Positions 8,431 to 16,466 of a stretch of DNA of 17,770 nucleotides are shown here, in pieces. The translations under genes were made by a program, and so were the position numbers. The notes beneath the pieces are model-generated. The model was not told the origin of the DNA and did no database searches. It was given only the letters and a program-made list of their open reading frames with translations. Within the stretch, counting starts at the first letter, position 1; every line of letters begins with the position of its first letter. This stretch comes from Anaerolineaceae bacterium UBA3924 (GTDB lineage Bacteria; Chloroflexota; Anaerolineae; Anaerolineales; Anaerolineaceae): positions 1 through 17,770 of the forward strand of contig DGEO01000013.1 in the NCBI GenBank assembly GCA_002385985.1, read 5' to 3'.

Positions 8431-8625
8431 TTAGCTGAAGTGGAAAGGGCTGGGATAGTCAGCCACACCCGGGATGTACAGCCCGAGCACGTCGCCCCGC
8501 TCCCGTGCGATCTCGTCCATCCGCTCGACGCAGTCCATGCACCAGATCACCATCGGGGTGTCGCAGCTGTCCAGCCGGACGGTCATGCCCCTGACGATCA
8601 GGCTGCCGCAGTGTTCGCAGAACAT
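8431..8625 (-). CDS. Small Cys-rich zinc-ribbon-like protein (64 residues)
   Basis: I do not recognise this as a named family. It has a CxxC pair at the N-terminus (Cys3, Cys6 in MFCEHCG) and a second CxxC pair (Cys29, Cys32 in WCMDC), plus Cys21. This spacing suggests a single zinc ribbon or treble-clef-like knuckle. The C-terminal 30 residues (VERMDEIARERGDVLGLYIPGVADYP) are without cysteine and end in PFHFS. The ATG at 8625 has a strong CGGAGG site 4-5 bases upstream, the best support that the frame is translated. No signal peptide or membrane segment is seen. It precedes the YugP-type gene on the same strand, but the two may be separately transcribed. A role in nucleic acid or protein binding is only a guess. 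Confidence 0.7.
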   Translation of the reverse strand: MFCEHCGSLIVRGMTVRLDSCDTPMVIWCMDCVERMDEIARERGDVLGLYIPGVADYPSPFHFS

Positions 8626-8973
8626 AAGTCCTCCGTATTTGAGCGATATCTAAAGATTATCTGTTTCAAAATACTGTCGAGCGGAGGACTGTTGGACCGT
8701 ACCAAATATATCCCGACCGGAGGGGAAAATCAAGGTTTTCTGTGCCCGGCGTGTGAGGTTCTATCCGTATTCTCCATCCTTTTCAATGTCGAAATGCCGG
8801 TGGTCTTTCTTTCATAATCATCTTCCTTCGCCCGAAATGCCGGACCGTGGTAAACTTTGCGAATGCCGGACTCCGATGCTGTATAGACAACTGAAACGGC
8901 TGCCATTAGCGATCCCCACTGTGGCGGGGGACCGGCGGTCGAAACTCACCACCAACTCAATAGGAAAATTGGA
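8626..8973. other. Gene-free leader between the zinc-ribbon gene and guaB
   Basis: This stretch of about 350 bases has no convincing gene. It must hold the divergent promoters of the Cys-rich gene and guaB. Three near-identical short direct repeats (GAAATGCCGG at 8791-8800 and 8834-8843, GAATGCCGG at 8861-8869) lie upstream of guaB. A weak promoter-like pair TTGCGA (8857-8862) and TATAGA (8882-8887) has a long 19-base spacer. A small hairpin GAAAA/TTTTC is near 8725-8740. No known riboswitch was recognised. Confidence 0.5.
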
Positions 8974-10476
<1,503 letters not shown>

Positions 10477-10492
10477 TCTATTATCGACGGAG

Positions 10493-10521
10493 GCAGGGGA
10501 ACCGGTTGATCCGGTACCTGC
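10493..10521 (+). other. Hairpin directly after guaB
   Basis: GCAGG (10493-10497) pairs with CCTGC (10517-10521), and inside it ACCGG (10501-10505) pairs with CCGGT (10511-10515) around a TTGAT loop. It begins 17 bases after the guaB stop. Its 3' inner arm (10509-10515, ATCCGGT) is also complementary to the 5' arm of the following terminator, so the two regions can fold in alternative ways. Confidence 0.5.
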
Positions 10522-10538
10522 TGTGGTATCTGGAGTAG

Positions 10539-10582
10539 ACCGGATTCTCCTCTCGTAGGGGGAGCATCCGGTTTGTTTTATT
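10539..10582 (+). terminator. guaB terminator
   Basis: The stem ACCGGAT / ATCCGGT (10539-10545 with 10566-10572) continues through a one-base mismatch into CTCC/GGAG. It is followed by the T-rich tail TTTGTTTTATT. It lies about 60 bases after the guaB stop and separates guaB from the convergent esterase gene. Confidence 0.75.
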
Positions 10583-10621
10583 AGAATACTGCCAGTCCCC
10601 GGGTGTTTGCCCTGGTAGAAA

Positions 10622-11518
10622 TTAGCGCATATGCCGTCTGAAGAACTCCAGGATGGGATTGATGTTCTCCGGCAGGAAGAAATGTTCGCTGGCCCCGGCG
10701 TGCGGAGCGCCCTCCAGTACATGGAAGACCAGGTCTTCCCCGGGCAGGATGCCGGTCAGGCGGCGGTAGAAAGCCTCGACCTGCTGGTAAGGTACGGCGG
10801 GATCCCGGGTGCCCTGCTGCAGGTACACCGGGACGATGCCCTTATCAATGTGCGTGGTCGGGTTGCTCAGCCGGGCGGCATCTTCCGGCACTTTATTGGA
10901 GCCGAACACGTGCTTGTTCACGTCTTTCAGAATCAGTCTGGTCATAATCCGTTCGATGATGCTGCCGGTGCCGCCGATTTGAGTGAAGTCAATCGCCGGA
11001 CACATGGCTGCCACGGCGTTGATGTGAATGCTTCGCGCCGCTTCCTGCAGATCCTCCGGCAGGGGGATGCCTTCCTCACAGCCTGCATGCAGGACCAGAT
11101 TCCCGCCCGCAGAAGTGCCCCAGAGGAAGATGTTGTTCAGGTCGAGCTTATGAGAAGTCCCATGCTGCTGCAGCCAGCAGAGCGCGCGCCACAGATCATA
11201 GTAGTGCTCGGGATAGCGCACCGCCGGAGAGAGCCGGTAATTGACTGCAACCACGGCAAAGCCCTGCTCCAGCGCGAAGAGGGTCGGGTAGAGGTGAAAA
11301 TCGTGTTTGTCACAGGCGGTCAGGCCGCCGCCATGCACGTTGACAATGAAGGGGAACGGGCCGTCGCCTTCCTCGGGAAGGTAGATATCCAGCTTCTGCA
11401 GGTCCGCGTTGCCGTAGGGGATGTCCCGCCACTGGCGGGTGATGTGATCGGTTTTTGCCTGCGGGATGCGCGAAGAAAAGTCGATCCAGTCTGGGTTCAG
11501 CCCTTTGATACGTGCCAT
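10622..11518 (-). CDS. Alpha/beta-hydrolase, HSL/carboxylesterase-like
   Basis: This 298-residue protein is an alpha/beta-hydrolase of the hormone-sensitive-lipase or BD-FAE-like esterase group, which cleave carboxylic esters. The oxyanion motif HGGG is at 62-65, the nucleophile elbow GTSAGG at 134-139 (Ser136), the acid is probably Asp239 in QGTRDPAVP, and the base is His273 in GAPHAGA. No signal peptide is seen, so it is probably cytoplasmic. ATG at 11518 has AAAGGA 7 bases upstream. It is divergent from the LacI-family gene, and the two promoters overlap beside a LacI-type operator, so it is a likely target of that regulator. No clear terminator follows on its strand. The substrate is unknown; acetylated sugars or small esters are an inference from the LacI neighbour only. 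Confidence 0.85.
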   Translation of the reverse strand: MARIKGLNPDWIDFSSRIPQAKTDHITRQWRDIPYGNADLQKLDIYLPEEGDGPFPFIVNVHGGGLTACDKHDFHLYPTLFALEQGFAVVAVNYRLSPAVRYPEHYYDLWRALCWLQQHGTSHKLDLNNIFLWGTSAGGNLVLHAGCEEGIPLPEDLQEAARSIHINAVAAMCPAIDFTQIGGTGSIIERIMTRLILKDVNKHVFGSNKVPEDAARLSNPTTHIDKGIVPVYLQQGTRDPAVPYQQVEAFYRRLTGILPGEDLVFHVLEGAPHAGASEHFFLPENINPILEFFRRHMR

Positions 11519-11602
11519 GGTACGGTCCTTTCTCGCCTGCGCGGCGTAGTGGTGGGGAGGATGAATGGTTCGCAGAATGTTGGATCAGTGCGAGGATCAC
11601 TA

Positions 11603-11631
11603 TTGACATTATAGCGATGAATCTCTATACT
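11603..11631 (+). promoter_or_regulatory. lacI-family gene promoter
   Basis: This is a near-consensus sigma70 promoter: -35 TTGACA at 11603-11608, a 17-base spacer, and -10 TATACT at 11626-11631. Transcription should start near 11638, about 44 bases before the ATG at 11682. It overlaps a minus-strand TATAAT (plus ATTATA 11608-11613). Confidence 0.85.
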
Positions 11632-11636
11632 GAAAG
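11608..11636 (-). promoter_or_regulatory. Divergent esterase promoter
   Basis: On the minus strand a perfect -10 TATAAT occupies plus 11608-11613. A weak -35 (CTTTCA) lies 17 bases upstream. It would start transcription near 11601, leaving a leader of about 80 bases before the esterase ATG. It overlaps the lacI promoter almost completely. Confidence 0.6.
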
Positions 11637-11648
11637 TGCTTTTTACGA

Positions 11649-11666
11649 AATGTAAGCATTTACATT
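11649..11666. promoter_or_regulatory. LacI-type operator
   Basis: AATGTAAGCATTTACATT is an inverted repeat with 7-base arms AATGTAA/TTACATT around GCAT. It contains the TGTAA-N4-TTACA frame typical of LacI-family operators. It sits between the lacI transcription start and ATG, suited to autorepression, and about 40 bases upstream of the divergent esterase -10. Confidence 0.75.
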
Positions 11667-11681
11667 CTCTTGCGGTGTTCT

Positions 11682-12689
11682 ATGGCGAAAGCAACCATCT
11701 ATGACGTAGCCCGGGAAGCAGGAGTCAGCATCGCTTCGGTTTCACGGGTGCTCAACAACCCCGACCAGGTCAAGCCGGCCACCAGAGCACGCGTGCTGGC
11801 GGCGATCGATAAACTCAAATTCATTCCCCGCCAGGACGCAGTTGCCCGCGCCCGCAGGGGCACCGGACGCATCGGGATTGTGACCCCATCTCTGACCGAC
11901 GACTCGTTTGTCGAACGGCTGCGCGGGATGTTTGAGGCCCTGACCGGAATGACCTATGAAGCCGTGATCTATCTTGTCACCAGCTCAGCGCAGCGTGACG
12001 GAATCCTGACTCAGCTGGCGCTGATGCAGCCGGTGGACGGCATCATCGTCATTGGCGTCGCCATGAACGACGAAATCATCGAACGGTTCATCGCGAACGA
12101 TGTCCCCGTCGTTCTGTTCACCGACGCCCGGTCCACCCTGACGTGTCCCATCCACCAGATCTGCGTGGACCACGGGGCGGGCGCCCAAATGGCCGCGGAC
12201 TACCTGCTGGAACGGGGTCACCGCCGCCTGGCATATATGGGCGACATGATCCCGCCGGATTATTCCGAGTCCCTGGGGCGGCTCAAGCTGGACGTTTTCA
12301 GGCAGCGGCTGGCTGAACAAGGTGTGTCACTGCCGGATGCCTACGTCGCGCTCGCCCCGCAGAACATGGAAGAGGCCAGGCAGCAGGCCCACCGGCTGCT
12401 GGACCTGCCGGTACCGCCCACCGCGATCTTCGCATCCAGCGACACCCAGGCCATCGGCGTGATCAGCGCAGCCAGAGAGCGCGGCCTGTCCATACCGGAG
12501 GACCTGGCTGTCCTGGGGTTTGACGATATCACCATCGCCGAGTTCATCAACCTGACTACCATCCGGCAGGAGTTGAAAGAGTCAGGACGCACGGCCGTCA
12601 GAATGGTCACTGCGGCGATAGAAAGCAAGGACCGCCAGCCAGAAATCGTGCAAATGCCATTGACGCTGGTTGTCAGGAATACGGTGTAG
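11682..12689 (+). CDS. LacI-family transcriptional regulator
   Basis: This 335-residue protein is a LacI/GalR regulator. The N-terminal helix-turn-helix and hinge are clear: ATIYDVAREAGVSIASVSRVLNN, then VKPATRARVLAAIDKLKFIPRQDAVARARRG. The periplasmic-binding-protein-like sensor follows from TGRIGIVTPS, with the FASSDTQAIGVISAARERGLSIPEDLAVLGFDDI segment (about 250-285) and the usual C-terminal TTIRQELKESGRTAV. The ATG at 11682 is preferred over an in-frame TTG four codons upstream because family proteins start just before the helix-turn-helix; there is no clear ribosome site for either. It has its own near-consensus promoter and a matching palindromic operator in its leader. It sits between two HSL-type esterase genes. 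The effector is unknown, but these regulators usually sense sugars or nucleosides. Confidence 0.93.
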   Translation: MAKATIYDVAREAGVSIASVSRVLNNPDQVKPATRARVLAAIDKLKFIPRQDAVARARRGTGRIGIVTPSLTDDSFVERLRGMFEALTGMTYEAVIYLVTSSAQRDGILTQLALMQPVDGIIVIGVAMNDEIIERFIANDVPVVLFTDARSTLTCPIHQICVDHGAGAQMAADYLLERGHRRLAYMGDMIPPDYSESLGRLKLDVFRQRLAEQGVSLPDAYVALAPQNMEEARQQAHRLLDLPVPPTAIFASSDTQAIGVISAARERGLSIPEDLAVLGFDDITIAEFINLTTIRQELKESGRTAVRMVTAAIESKDRQPEIVQMPLTLVVRNTV

Positions 12690-12741
12690 GCGCGCCGGAG
12701 GCCGGTCAATGAGCCAGGTCATCCGCATGTTTTGATGAAAG

Positions 12742-12780
12742 ACCACCGGGTTTGGGGTGGTTGCAGACATTTCCATTTTT
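12742..12780 (+). terminator. Possible weak terminator after lacI
   Basis: ACCACC (12742-12747) pairs with GGTGGT (12756-12761) around an 8-base loop. A run of T (about 12775-12782) follows only after 13 bases, so termination may be inefficient. It lies in the 167-base gap between the LacI-family gene and the second esterase. No clear promoter for that esterase was seen, so partial read-through is possible. Confidence 0.35.
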
Positions 12781-12856
12781 TTACCGAACCATCCCTGGCT
12801 TCCATCCTCCTGATCGATACTTGAACACAGGTCAGTTACAGAAAGGGACACAGCTC

Positions 12857-13792
12857 ATGCCGCTACATCCATTTTTCCAGCAGCTGCAGGCTGCCTCTGC
12901 GGGGGCGCCGCCAACGCACACACTTCCACTAGATGTCATTCGCCAGGCGAATCTGGCGATGCTCCCCATGCTCGGCGAGCCGGAACCTGTCGCCCGGGTG
13001 GAGGACGTGACCATCCCGGTGAAGGAGGGGACCATCACCGTCCGCGTATATACTCCCGCCGGTGAGGGGCCTTTCCCCGTCCTGATGACCATTCACGGCG
13101 GCGGCTGGATCGCCGGCAGCCTGGCAGTGTTCGACCACGTCTCCCGCGCGCTGGTCAACCGGGTCGGGTGCATCGCCGTCTCGGTGGAGCACCACCTTGC
13201 GCCAGAGCATAAGTTCCCCGTCCCGCTGGAGGACTGCTATGACGCGCTGGTCTGGACTGCCGGACACATCGCCAATTACGGCGGCGACCCGGCGAGGATC
13301 GCGGTGCTGGGCGAGAGCGCTGGTGGAAACCTCGCCGCCGCGCTGGCCCTGCTGGCCCGTGACCGGGGCGGTCCGCGGCTGGCCTACCAGGTGCTGGTCA
13401 ACCCGGCGCTGGGTTACCCGGCCATCGACCGGCCGTCCATCCGGGAGATGGCCAGCGGTTACGGACTGACCCGGGAGGACCTGATCTGGTGCTATGAGCA
13501 GTACATGAGCAGCCCGGATGACTGGAAGAACCCGTATTTCGTCCCGATGGCGTCGGAAGACCTTAGCGGCCTGCCGCCGGCGCTGATCCTTACGGCGGAG
13601 TACGACCTGCTGCGCGACGACGGGGCTGTCTATGGAGATCAGCTGCGCAAGGCGGGCGTGCCAGCGGAGGTGGTGTGCACCGAAGGGGTCATGCACGGCT
13701 TCTTCCTGCTGACCTCGTTGATCGAACCCGCCCGCCAGGCGATGGACACCGCGGCCGCGGCGCTGCGCAAAGGGTTCGGGATCGACCGGTAA
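12857..13792 (+). CDS. Alpha/beta-hydrolase, HSL-family esterase
   Basis: This 311-residue protein is a hormone-sensitive-lipase family (bacterial family IV) esterase. The oxyanion motif HGGGW is at 80-84, the nucleophile elbow GESAGG at 152-157 (Ser154), the acid Asp250 in AEYDLLRD, and the base His280 in VMHGFF. The LAPEHKFPVPLEDCYDAL stretch (114-131) is a family signature. A cap of about 50 residues precedes the core. ATG at 12857 has AAAGGGA 8 bases upstream; extending to an ATG at 12752 would add residues foreign to the family across the poly-T tract. No signal peptide is visible, so it is probably cytoplasmic. It lies downstream of the lacI-type gene in the same direction and may be in its regulon, but no operator was found before it. 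It is only distantly similar to the divergent esterase at 10622-11518. Confidence 0.92.
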   Translation: MPLHPFFQQLQAASAGAPPTHTLPLDVIRQANLAMLPMLGEPEPVARVEDVTIPVKEGTITVRVYTPAGEGPFPVLMTIHGGGWIAGSLAVFDHVSRALVNRVGCIAVSVEHHLAPEHKFPVPLEDCYDALVWTAGHIANYGGDPARIAVLGESAGGNLAAALALLARDRGGPRLAYQVLVNPALGYPAIDRPSIREMASGYGLTREDLIWCYEQYMSSPDDWKNPYFVPMASEDLSGLPPALILTAEYDLLRDDGAVYGDQLRKAGVPAEVVCTEGVMHGFFLLTSLIEPARQAMDTAAAALRKGFGIDR

Positions 13793-13800
13793 CCAAAGAA

Positions 13801-13868
13801 CCCCATAAGGGCAGTTTATGGGGCCTGCGCGCCTATTGTCCGGCGGCAGGCCCCATTTTGGTTTTCTT
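13801..13868. terminator. Convergent terminator region with overlapping hairpins
   Basis: GGGGCCTGC (13820-13828) pairs with GCAGGCCCC (13846-13854), followed by ATTTTGGTTTTCTT, a good plus-strand terminator for the esterase. CCCCATAA (13801-13808) can pair with TTATGGGG (13816-13823), which uses the same GGGG as the first stem. On the minus strand the large stem lies just past the kinase stop, followed by a weaker TTATGGGGTTCTTT tail. Confidence 0.75.
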
Positions 13869-13888
13869 AACCTTTCTCCTGCAGCCGG

Positions 13889-15094
13889 CTAAACGTGCTC
13901 GGGCTGCAGCATCGTGATGACCTCGCGCAGGATTTCGCTTTCCTCATCGGTTGGGATCACCCAGACCTGCGTGCGGGAGCGGTCGGAACTGATGCGAGCA
14001 GGAGAGTTAACCGGCGCTTTCCGGTTCCTGTCCGGGTCCAGTTCGACGCCAAGCCTCTCCACACCCGTAAAGGCTTTCTCACGCACCTGCCAGCAGCGCA
14101 TGCCCAGGTCGTCGGTGAAGATGATGGCGTCCGCGCCGCCCAGCTGCCAGGTGAATGCGCCCAGGTAATGGCGCAGACGATGCGCATAGACATGAAAGGC
14201 CAGCTGGCAGGCGGCGTTTCCCAGCTGCGCCGCTTCAATGATCTCCAGCAGGTTGGAGGACAGGCCCGACAGCCCGAGCAGACCGGACTGGTTGTTGAGA
14301 ATGGCGCTGACCTCCTCCGGCGTGCGGCCTGCGCGAACCAATTCGAGCACGATCTCGGGGTCAAGGTCACCGCTGCGGGTGGACATCACCAGCCCGGGGA
14401 GGGGGGAGTAACCCATGGAGGTGTCCAGCGAAACACCGCCCTTCACGGCGGTGACGCTGGAACCGCCCGTGCCCAGGTGGCAGACGATCAGCTTGAGCTC
14501 CTCCAGCGGCCGGCCGAGCAGAACCGCAGCCTGCCGCGAGACGCACTGCAGGGACAGGCCGTGAAAACCGTACCGGTGAAAGCCGTGTTCTTCGGCCAGC
14601 TTTGGCGGAATGGCGTAGGTTCGAGACACCTGCGGCATTCCGGCGTGGAAGGCCGTGTCAAAGACGGCCAACTGCAGGGCGTCGGGCAGCCGCTCCAGGC
14701 AAACCTCAATCACGGAAAAGGAGTTGGGGTTGTGGATGGGCGCGAAGGGCAGGCACCGGCGCAGCGTTTCCAGGCTGGCCGGGTCAATTCTCACCGTTCG
14801 ATCGAAATAAGGCCCGCCGTGGACGAAACGGTGCCCTATGGCGTCGACCCGGATCTGCTTTTCCTCCAGCAGGGTGAGGATCTTCTCCGCGGCCAGGCGG
14901 TGGGTGGGCAGGTCGCCCGGAACTGTGCCGCTTTCCGTGCCCGCCTTCCACTCGAGGACCGGTTCCGCCCGGGTGCGTGTGGCGACATTCCGGGCCTTTC
15001 CGCCGGCCAGCAGGACGGATTGGCCGTCCCCGTTCACCTGATAGACTTTGAACCCCTGCGAGGAGCTGCCGCAGTTGAAAATGAGCACGTTCAT
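13889..15094 (-). CDS. Acetate/propionate kinase family protein with altered nucleotide site
   Basis: This 401-residue protein belongs to the acetate kinase family (ASKHA fold), which interconverts acetyl phosphate and ATP with acetate and ADP. Conserved signatures include Asn7 in FNCGSSS, GHRFVHGG (87-94, Arg89), HNPNS (121-125), AVFDTAFHAGMP (143-154), RYGFHG (174-179, His178), DTSMGYSPLPGLVMSTRSGDLDPEI (224-248, Arg240) and SGLLGLSG (270-277). The C-terminal adenosine/Mg loop, normally FT-AGIGEN, reads FTDDLGMR (326-333), so the Glu equivalent to E384 of the Methanosarcina enzyme is Met332. GTSHK also reads GLSLQ. ATG at 15094 has GGAGGT 6 bases upstream and begins exactly at the family N-terminus. 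No pta gene is adjacent. It could be a divergent active kinase, or one using a different donor or substrate, or it could be regulatory. Confidence 0.85.
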   Translation of the reverse strand: MNVLIFNCGSSSQGFKVYQVNGDGQSVLLAGGKARNVATRTRAEPVLEWKAGTESGTVPGDLPTHRLAAEKILTLLEEKQIRVDAIGHRFVHGGPYFDRTVRIDPASLETLRRCLPFAPIHNPNSFSVIEVCLERLPDALQLAVFDTAFHAGMPQVSRTYAIPPKLAEEHGFHRYGFHGLSLQCVSRQAAVLLGRPLEELKLIVCHLGTGGSSVTAVKGGVSLDTSMGYSPLPGLVMSTRSGDLDPEIVLELVRAGRTPEEVSAILNNQSGLLGLSGLSSNLLEIIEAAQLGNAACQLAFHVYAHRLRHYLGAFTWQLGGADAIIFTDDLGMRCWQVREKAFTGVERLGVELDPDRNRKAPVNSPARISSDRSRTQVWVIPTDEESEILREVITMLQPEHV

Positions 15095-15135
15095 GTGCGT
15101 ACCTCCATGCCGGTATTGGTGCCCCGGGCGCATCA

Positions 15136-15168
15136 CACCGGCGGAAGGGCCGGGTGCTCTCCGCCGTG
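15136..15168 (-). other. Hairpin in the kinase leader
   Basis: On the minus strand GGCGGA pairs with TCCGCC (plus 15140-15145 with 15160-15165), extended by CAC/GTG with one bulge. It sits in the approximately 100-base leader, 42-74 bases upstream of the kinase ATG. It is strong but has no T tail, so it looks like a leader structure rather than a terminator. Confidence 0.4.
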
Positions 15169-15207
15169 ATGAGGAGTATTCGCCTGAGAATGGGTGGGGC
15201 CAGGAAG

Positions 15208-15237
15208 ATTATACTCCCCGTTCTCTCATCCGGTCTG
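15208..15237 (-). promoter_or_regulatory. Promoter of the acetate-kinase-family gene
   Basis: On the minus strand a perfect -10 TATAAT occupies plus 15208-15213, starting transcription near 15201. The -35 is weak (CAGACC at 18-base spacing). It lies downstream of the tRNA terminator, so the kinase gene probably has its own transcript with a leader of about 105 bases. Confidence 0.55.
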
Positions 15238-15256
15238 CCATGATGGTAGTTAAACG

Positions 15257-15281
15257 AAAAACCCGCCGGAAAACCGGCGGG
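15257..15281 (-). terminator. tRNA-Arg terminator
   Basis: A perfect 8-base-pair stem CCCGCCGG / CCGGCGGG with a TTTT loop (plus 15262-15269 with 15274-15281) is followed on the minus strand by five T. It begins 7 bases after the tRNA 3' end, and also ends any read-through from the radical SAM and AIR-synthase-like genes. Confidence 0.9.
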
Positions 15282-15288
15282 CCGTCAG

Positions 15289-15361
15289 CGACTGCGGAGG
15301 GGGTCGAACCCTCAGCCTCTACCTCCGGAGGGTAGCGCTCTATCCATTGAGCTACGCAGTC
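15289..15361 (-). tRNA. tRNA-Arg (anticodon CCG)
   Basis: The minus strand folds as a complete 73-base tRNA. The acceptor stem GACTGCG / CGCAGTC has a G discriminator; the D arm is GCTC/GAGC. The anticodon stem CTACC/GGTAG has the loop CTCCGGA, giving anticodon CCG, which reads the arginine codon CGG. The T arm is GAGGG-TTCGACC-CCCTC. No 3' CCA is encoded, so CCA must be added afterwards. CGG is used in these GC-rich genes. Confidence 0.96.
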
Positions 15362-15370
15362 AACGGGGTT

Positions 15371-15379
15371 AGTATACCA
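15371..15379 (-). promoter_or_regulatory. tRNA-Arg promoter (extended -10)
   Basis: On the minus strand TGG-TATACT (plus 15371-15379) is an extended -10 box. It would start transcription about three bases before the tRNA 5' end. No -35 was recognised. The tRNA may also be reached by read-through from the gene ending at 15422, as no terminator lies between. Confidence 0.5.
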
Positions 15380-15421
15380 CAATTTTCGCCCTCACTCGGG
15401 GCCGGGAACGATTTTCTCCTG

Positions 15422-16447
15422 TCAGCTGGACGGCGATTCGAAGATCTTGCCAATTTCGTCGCGCCGCGGCTGGGGCAGTTCCTTCGGGCTGGTGGTTTTT
15501 CCGTACCAGACTCTGGCTGGCCCGGACTCCACCTGACCGATATCCGCGCAGGCGACGCCGGCCTGACGGTAGGCGGCCAGAATTTTCTCAGCTTCCTCCG
15601 GGGGGGCTGTCAGCAGCAGCGCGCCGGAGGCGATGGTGCCCAGCGGGTCCAGGCTGAAGTGTCGGCAGAGCCTCGCTGAAAGTCCGGGAACCGGGATGGC
15701 GTCCAGGTCGACATGCAGCGAGGAGCTGCTGGCAACGGCCAGCTCCCACAGGGCGTTGGCGATGCCGCCCTCGGTGGGGTCGTGCATGGCGCTGACCTTC
15801 CCGGCGCTGATGGCGATGGCGGCGTCGCGCACGACGCTGATACCCGGCTCGTAGAGGAAGTCCTGCGCGGTTTTGATCTCTTCCGAGCTGAAGGCATCCG
15901 CCAGCCGGCTGGCCAGCTCACGAGCGATGATTGCCGTACCCTCAATGGGTACGCCTTTGGTCAGCAGCACCCGGTCGCCCGGGCGGGCGTTCTGCGGCGT
16001 GACCAGATGCTCAGGCGACACCTCACCGATCATGGTGGTGTTGGCGATGGGCCTGTCCAGACCGTAGGTGATCTCGGTGTGCCCGCCGATCACCAGGATG
16101 CCCATCTGCCGGCAGGTGTCGAACAGCTGGCGACCGATTTCAGCGACCAGCTCCGGGGTGGTTTTCCCTTCCGGGAGCAGCAGGGTGATCAGCATCCAGC
16201 GCGGGACCGCGCCGGTGGTGGCGATATCGTTGGCGGCAATCTGGACGCTGTACCAGCCGATCTCATCGGTGGCAAAGGTGATGGGTTCGGATTTGAAAAC
16301 CAGATAGGTTTCTCCCAGGTCCAGCACGGCGCAGTCCAGACCGATTCCCGGGCCGAGGACCACCCGTTTGCCGGTGGTGGGCGCGCTCTGGATTAGCTGG
16401 CTCAACAGCTCCGGCGGTAGTTTCCCGACCGGCAGGCTCGTTTCCAT
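15422..16447 (-). CDS. AIR synthase-like protein (PurM/HypE superfamily)
   Basis: This 341-residue protein belongs to the AIR synthase superfamily (PurM, HypE, SelD, ThiL), which use ATP to activate a substrate oxygen or phosphorylate it. The N-terminal domain carries GPGIGLDCAVLDLG (32-46, with Asp38 as likely metal ligand) and IAANDIATTGAVPRWM (70-85); GGHTEIT (121-127) and the C-terminal-domain HDPTEGGI (222-229) follow the HypE-like pattern. True HypE ends in a PRIC cysteine that carries the carbamoyl/cyano group. This protein ends in EIGKIFESPSS without it, so it is not a standard HypE. ATG at 16447 has AAGGAGA 4-5 bases upstream. It starts 19 bases after the radical SAM gene, an operon partner. 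The function is unknown: a phosphorylating or dehydrating step on a modified product is inference. Confidence 0.85.
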   Translation of the reverse strand: METSLPVGKLPPELLSQLIQSAPTTGKRVVLGPGIGLDCAVLDLGETYLVFKSEPITFATDEIGWYSVQIAANDIATTGAVPRWMLITLLLPEGKTTPELVAEIGRQLFDTCRQMGILVIGGHTEITYGLDRPIANTTMIGEVSPEHLVTPQNARPGDRVLLTKGVPIEGTAIIARELASRLADAFSSEEIKTAQDFLYEPGISVVRDAAIAISAGKVSAMHDPTEGGIANALWELAVASSSSLHVDLDAIPVPGLSARLCRHFSLDPLGTIASGALLLTAPPEEAEKILAAYRQAGVACADIGQVESGPARVWYGKTTSPKELPQPRRDEIGKIFESPSS

Positions 16448-16466
16448 GATGTCTCCTTCGATGTCA

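Noticed and set aside
8440..8973. Plus-strand frames in the guaB leader
   Set aside because: They overlap the zinc-ribbon gene in antisense or run into guaB out of frame; no ribosome sites or motifs.
8626..8973. A purine riboswitch upstream of guaB
   Set aside because: The conserved purine riboswitch core could not be found; only scattered weak hairpins are present.
12752..12856. Longer N-terminus of the second esterase
   Set aside because: The added residues translate the T-rich gap, while the inner ATG has a good AAAGGGA site and family-like start.
13895..15169. Plus-strand frame of 424 codons opposite the acetate-kinase-family gene
   Set aside because: It is a mirror frame of a gene with clear family motifs; Gly/Gln/Arg-rich and without any domain.
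15713..16396. Plus-strand frame of 227 codons opposite the AIR-synthase-like gene
   Set aside because: Antisense shadow of a conserved protein with no ribosome site of its own.
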